From NCBI GenBank assembly GCA_022451965.1, contig JAKUNJ010000006.1, forward strand, positions 1 to 64,000: 64,000 nucleotides of DNA, in the 5' to 3' direction. Shown one piece after another: positions 62,634 through 64,000 of this stretch. The translations under genes and the position numbers were made by a program. Source of the stretch: Dehalococcoidia bacterium (GTDB lineage Bacteria > Chloroflexota > Dehalococcoidia > Lucifugimonadales > Lucifugimonadaceae). The notes under the pieces are model-generated. The model worked only from the letters and a program-made list of their open reading frames with translations, ran no database searches and was not told where the DNA came from. Position 1 is the stretch's first letter. The number at the start of each line of letters is the position of its first letter.

Positions 62634-63866
62634 ATGAAAACAAAATTAGATCCAAATAAAATACGAAAAGATTTTCCAGTTTTAGAAAGAATTGTTAATG
62701 ATAAAAAACTAGTATATTTGGATAATGCTGCTACGTCTCAAAAACCAAAATCAGTGATTGATAGTCTTACGGATTATTATTCAAACTATAACTCTAATGT
62801 TCATAGAGGGGTGCATACACTTTCTGTTGAGGCGACAGATTCATACGAAAATGCAAGAGTAAAGGTTGCTGAATTTATTGGAGCTATTCCTGAAGAAACA
62901 ATTTGGACCAGAAATACTAGTGAGTCTATCAATATAGTTGCATATGGGCTTAAGAGTAAACTTTCGGCAGAAGATAATATAGTTGTTTCAAGAATGGAGC
63001 ACCATTCAAATTTAGTACCATGGCAGCAATTATGTACTCAAACAGGTGCATCATTAAGGTATTTAGAGCATAATATTGAAGGAAGAATTGACTTAAAAGA
63101 TGCGAAGTCAAAAATTGATGAGAATACAAAAATAATTGCTGTAACTCATATGTCCAATGTTCTTGGAGTTATAAATCCAATAAGTGAGATCAGAGAGATG
63201 TCTAAAAAATTTGGTTCTTATTTAGTGCTAGATGGTGCTCAAAGTGTTCCACACTTTAAGGTTAATGTAAAAGAAATAGATTGTGATTTTTTATCATTTT
63301 CAGCTCATAAAATGTTAGGACCCACTGGGATAGGTATACTTTATGGTAAAGAAGAGCTGCTCAATGAAATGCCACCATTTTACTTTGGAGGTGATATGAT
63401 TTCAGAAGTTTCATATGAATCTGCAAAATGGAATGATTTACCTTATAAGTTTGAAGCAGGAACTCCTAATATAGCAGATGCTATAGCTACAGGGGTCGGT
63501 GTAGATTATCTTAATAGCCTAGGTATGGATAATGTATTTCAGCATGAAGAGGAAATAACACACTATGCAATAGAAAAGATTATGGAATTAGGAGATTACA
63601 ATATCATTGGTCCTGTAGACGATCATTCTAGAGGAGGAGTAATTTCCTTTACTCATAATCAAATACATCCTCACGATATAGGAGAAATATTAGATAAATT
63701 TGGTATTGCAATTAGAACAGGTCATCATTGTGCGATGCCTCTAGTAAGATCGTATGAAATAGTTGCAGCAGCTAGGGCAAGTTTTTATTTCTACAATACT
63801 AAAGAGGAAATAGATATATTTATAGAAGCATTGAAAGAAACAGTGAACTATTTTAGCAAGTTCTAA
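62634..63866 (+). CDS. sufS: cysteine desulfurase SufS
   Basis: The 410-residue pyridoxal-phosphate enzyme has KIRKDFPVLER at the N-terminus, VYLDNAATSQKP, the cofactor Lys in SFSAHKMLGPTGIG (about residue 224) and the catalytic Cys in RTGHHCAMPL (about 363). The short Cys loop and sequence are of the group II (SufS) type, not IscS. It removes sulfur from cysteine for Fe-S assembly. It is divergent from the thiosulfate-uptake operon with about 67 bp between the leader ORF and its start, so both draw on the cysteine pool. No sufU, sufE or sufBCD is in the window. Confidence 0.94.
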   Translation: MKTKLDPNKIRKDFPVLERIVNDKKLVYLDNAATSQKPKSVIDSLTDYYSNYNSNVHRGVHTLSVEATDSYENARVKVAEFIGAIPEETIWTRNTSESINIVAYGLKSKLSAEDNIVVSRMEHHSNLVPWQQLCTQTGASLRYLEHNIEGRIDLKDAKSKIDENTKIIAVTHMSNVLGVINPISEIREMSKKFGSYLVLDGAQSVPHFKVNVKEIDCDFLSFSAHKMLGPTGIGILYGKEELLNEMPPFYFGGDMISEVSYESAKWNDLPYKFEAGTPNIADAIATGVGVDYLNSLGMDNVFQHEEEITHYAIEKIMELGDYNIIGPVDDHSRGGVISFTHNQIHPHDIGEILDKFGIAIRTGHHCAMPLVRSYEIVAAARASFYFYNTKEEIDIFIEALKETVNYFSKF

Positions 63867-64000
63867 TTTATTTTTGGATTGAATGATTCAAATGATTTTC
63901 TACAAAGATCTGATGAATTATACTCTGTTCCAATAGTATTTTTTACAGATACAAATTTTGAATTTTTCCAAACACATTTAAGTTTCCACATATAATCCTT
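63863..64000 (-). CDS. C-terminal end of an unidentified gene (runs off the window)
   Basis: The minus strand is open from the right window edge to a TAG at 63865-63863, encoding 45 residues ending FESFNPKIN, with KDYMWKLKCVWKNSKF at the visible beginning. It overlaps the sufS stop by 4 nt in convergent orientation, as other convergent pairs here do. The fragment is polar and has two Cys; the family cannot be told from it. Confidence 0.5.
   Translation of the reverse strand, partial: KDYMWKLKCVWKNSKFVSVKNTIGTEYNSSDLCRKSFESFNPKIN

Noticed and set aside
62567-62640. Riboswitch (SAM or similar) in the tsuA-sufS spacer
   Set aside because: The leader is almost filled by the Cys-rich ORF and its pairing segments, and there is no conserved aptamer core such as a SAM-I four-way junction.

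Overview
This 64 kb window is AT-rich (roughly 30% G+C by eye), densely packed and mostly made of short-gap or overlapping operons on both strands. It looks like a free-living, aerobic, probably marine member of the Chloroflexota, SAR202-like. That placement is inference. It rests on a giant membrane protein with the Chloroflexi/archaeal DUF2298 domain, exported lipoproteins with Thr-Pro repeat linkers, a caa3-type cytochrome oxidase, an expanded xanthine-dehydrogenase-type molybdoenzyme locus and many catabolic-type enzymes. No rRNA, prophage, transposon or CRISPR array is visible, so the window reads as ordinary chromosome.

Layout. 1-3.2 kb: truncated ZnuA-type metal-binding lipoprotein with a palindrome-rich leader, an LRR/Thr-Pro lipoprotein and rsmG. 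3.2-8.2 kb: etfBA, a membrane-anchored metallopeptidase with no canonical start codon, hflKC. 8.2-19.4 kb (minus): molybdenum hydroxylase M-S-L-L genes, then MoaD-like, FolE, pteridine reductase-like SDR, FolB, LarA-family racemase, serine hydrolase and HtrA-like protease. 19.5-23.4 kb: MFS exporter, two acyl-CoA dehydrogenases, XRE regulator. 23.6-30.4 kb: GT39-like/DUF2298 fusion, HAD hydrolase, glutamine synthetase, pentapeptide protein. 30.4-36.9 kb: trpS-E-G-D-C-F and an aldo/keto reductase. 37.3-42.5 kb: pheST, moeA and an unknown gene. 42.5-47.5 kb: ctaC-D-E-F-G caa3 oxidase operon. 47.6-55.4 kb: rdgB, moaA, rnhA, moaC, two tRNA genes each fused closely to a downstream gene, glmS. 55.4-58.8 kb: amidohydrolase, unknown membrane protein, tRNA-Val, ppnP, P1 peptidase. 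58.8-64 kb: a thiosulfate-uptake/sulfur-relay operon (YeeE/TsuA, two TusA-like proteins, rhodanese lipoprotein, NHL protein) divergent from sufS.

The most notable observation is upstream of the YeeE/TsuA gene. A 23-codon leader ORF on the minus strand (62496-62567) carries four cysteine codons within five (C-I-C-C-C). It is followed by mutually exclusive RNA pairings: an anti-antiterminator, an antiterminator, and an intrinsic terminator with ten Us that ends 10 nt before the yeeE start codon. This has every part of a classical ribosome-mediated attenuator, here apparently sensing cysteinyl-tRNA to control thiosulfate uptake and sulfur transfer.

The genes connect into a few themes. Molybdenum cofactor synthesis (moaA, moaC, moaD-like, moeA) supports the duplicated molybdenum hydroxylase. 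ETF plus two acyl-CoA dehydrogenases feed electrons to a caa3 respiratory chain. Pterin/folate synthesis is clustered beside the MoaD-like gene. Sulfur acquisition faces the Fe-S assembly gene sufS.
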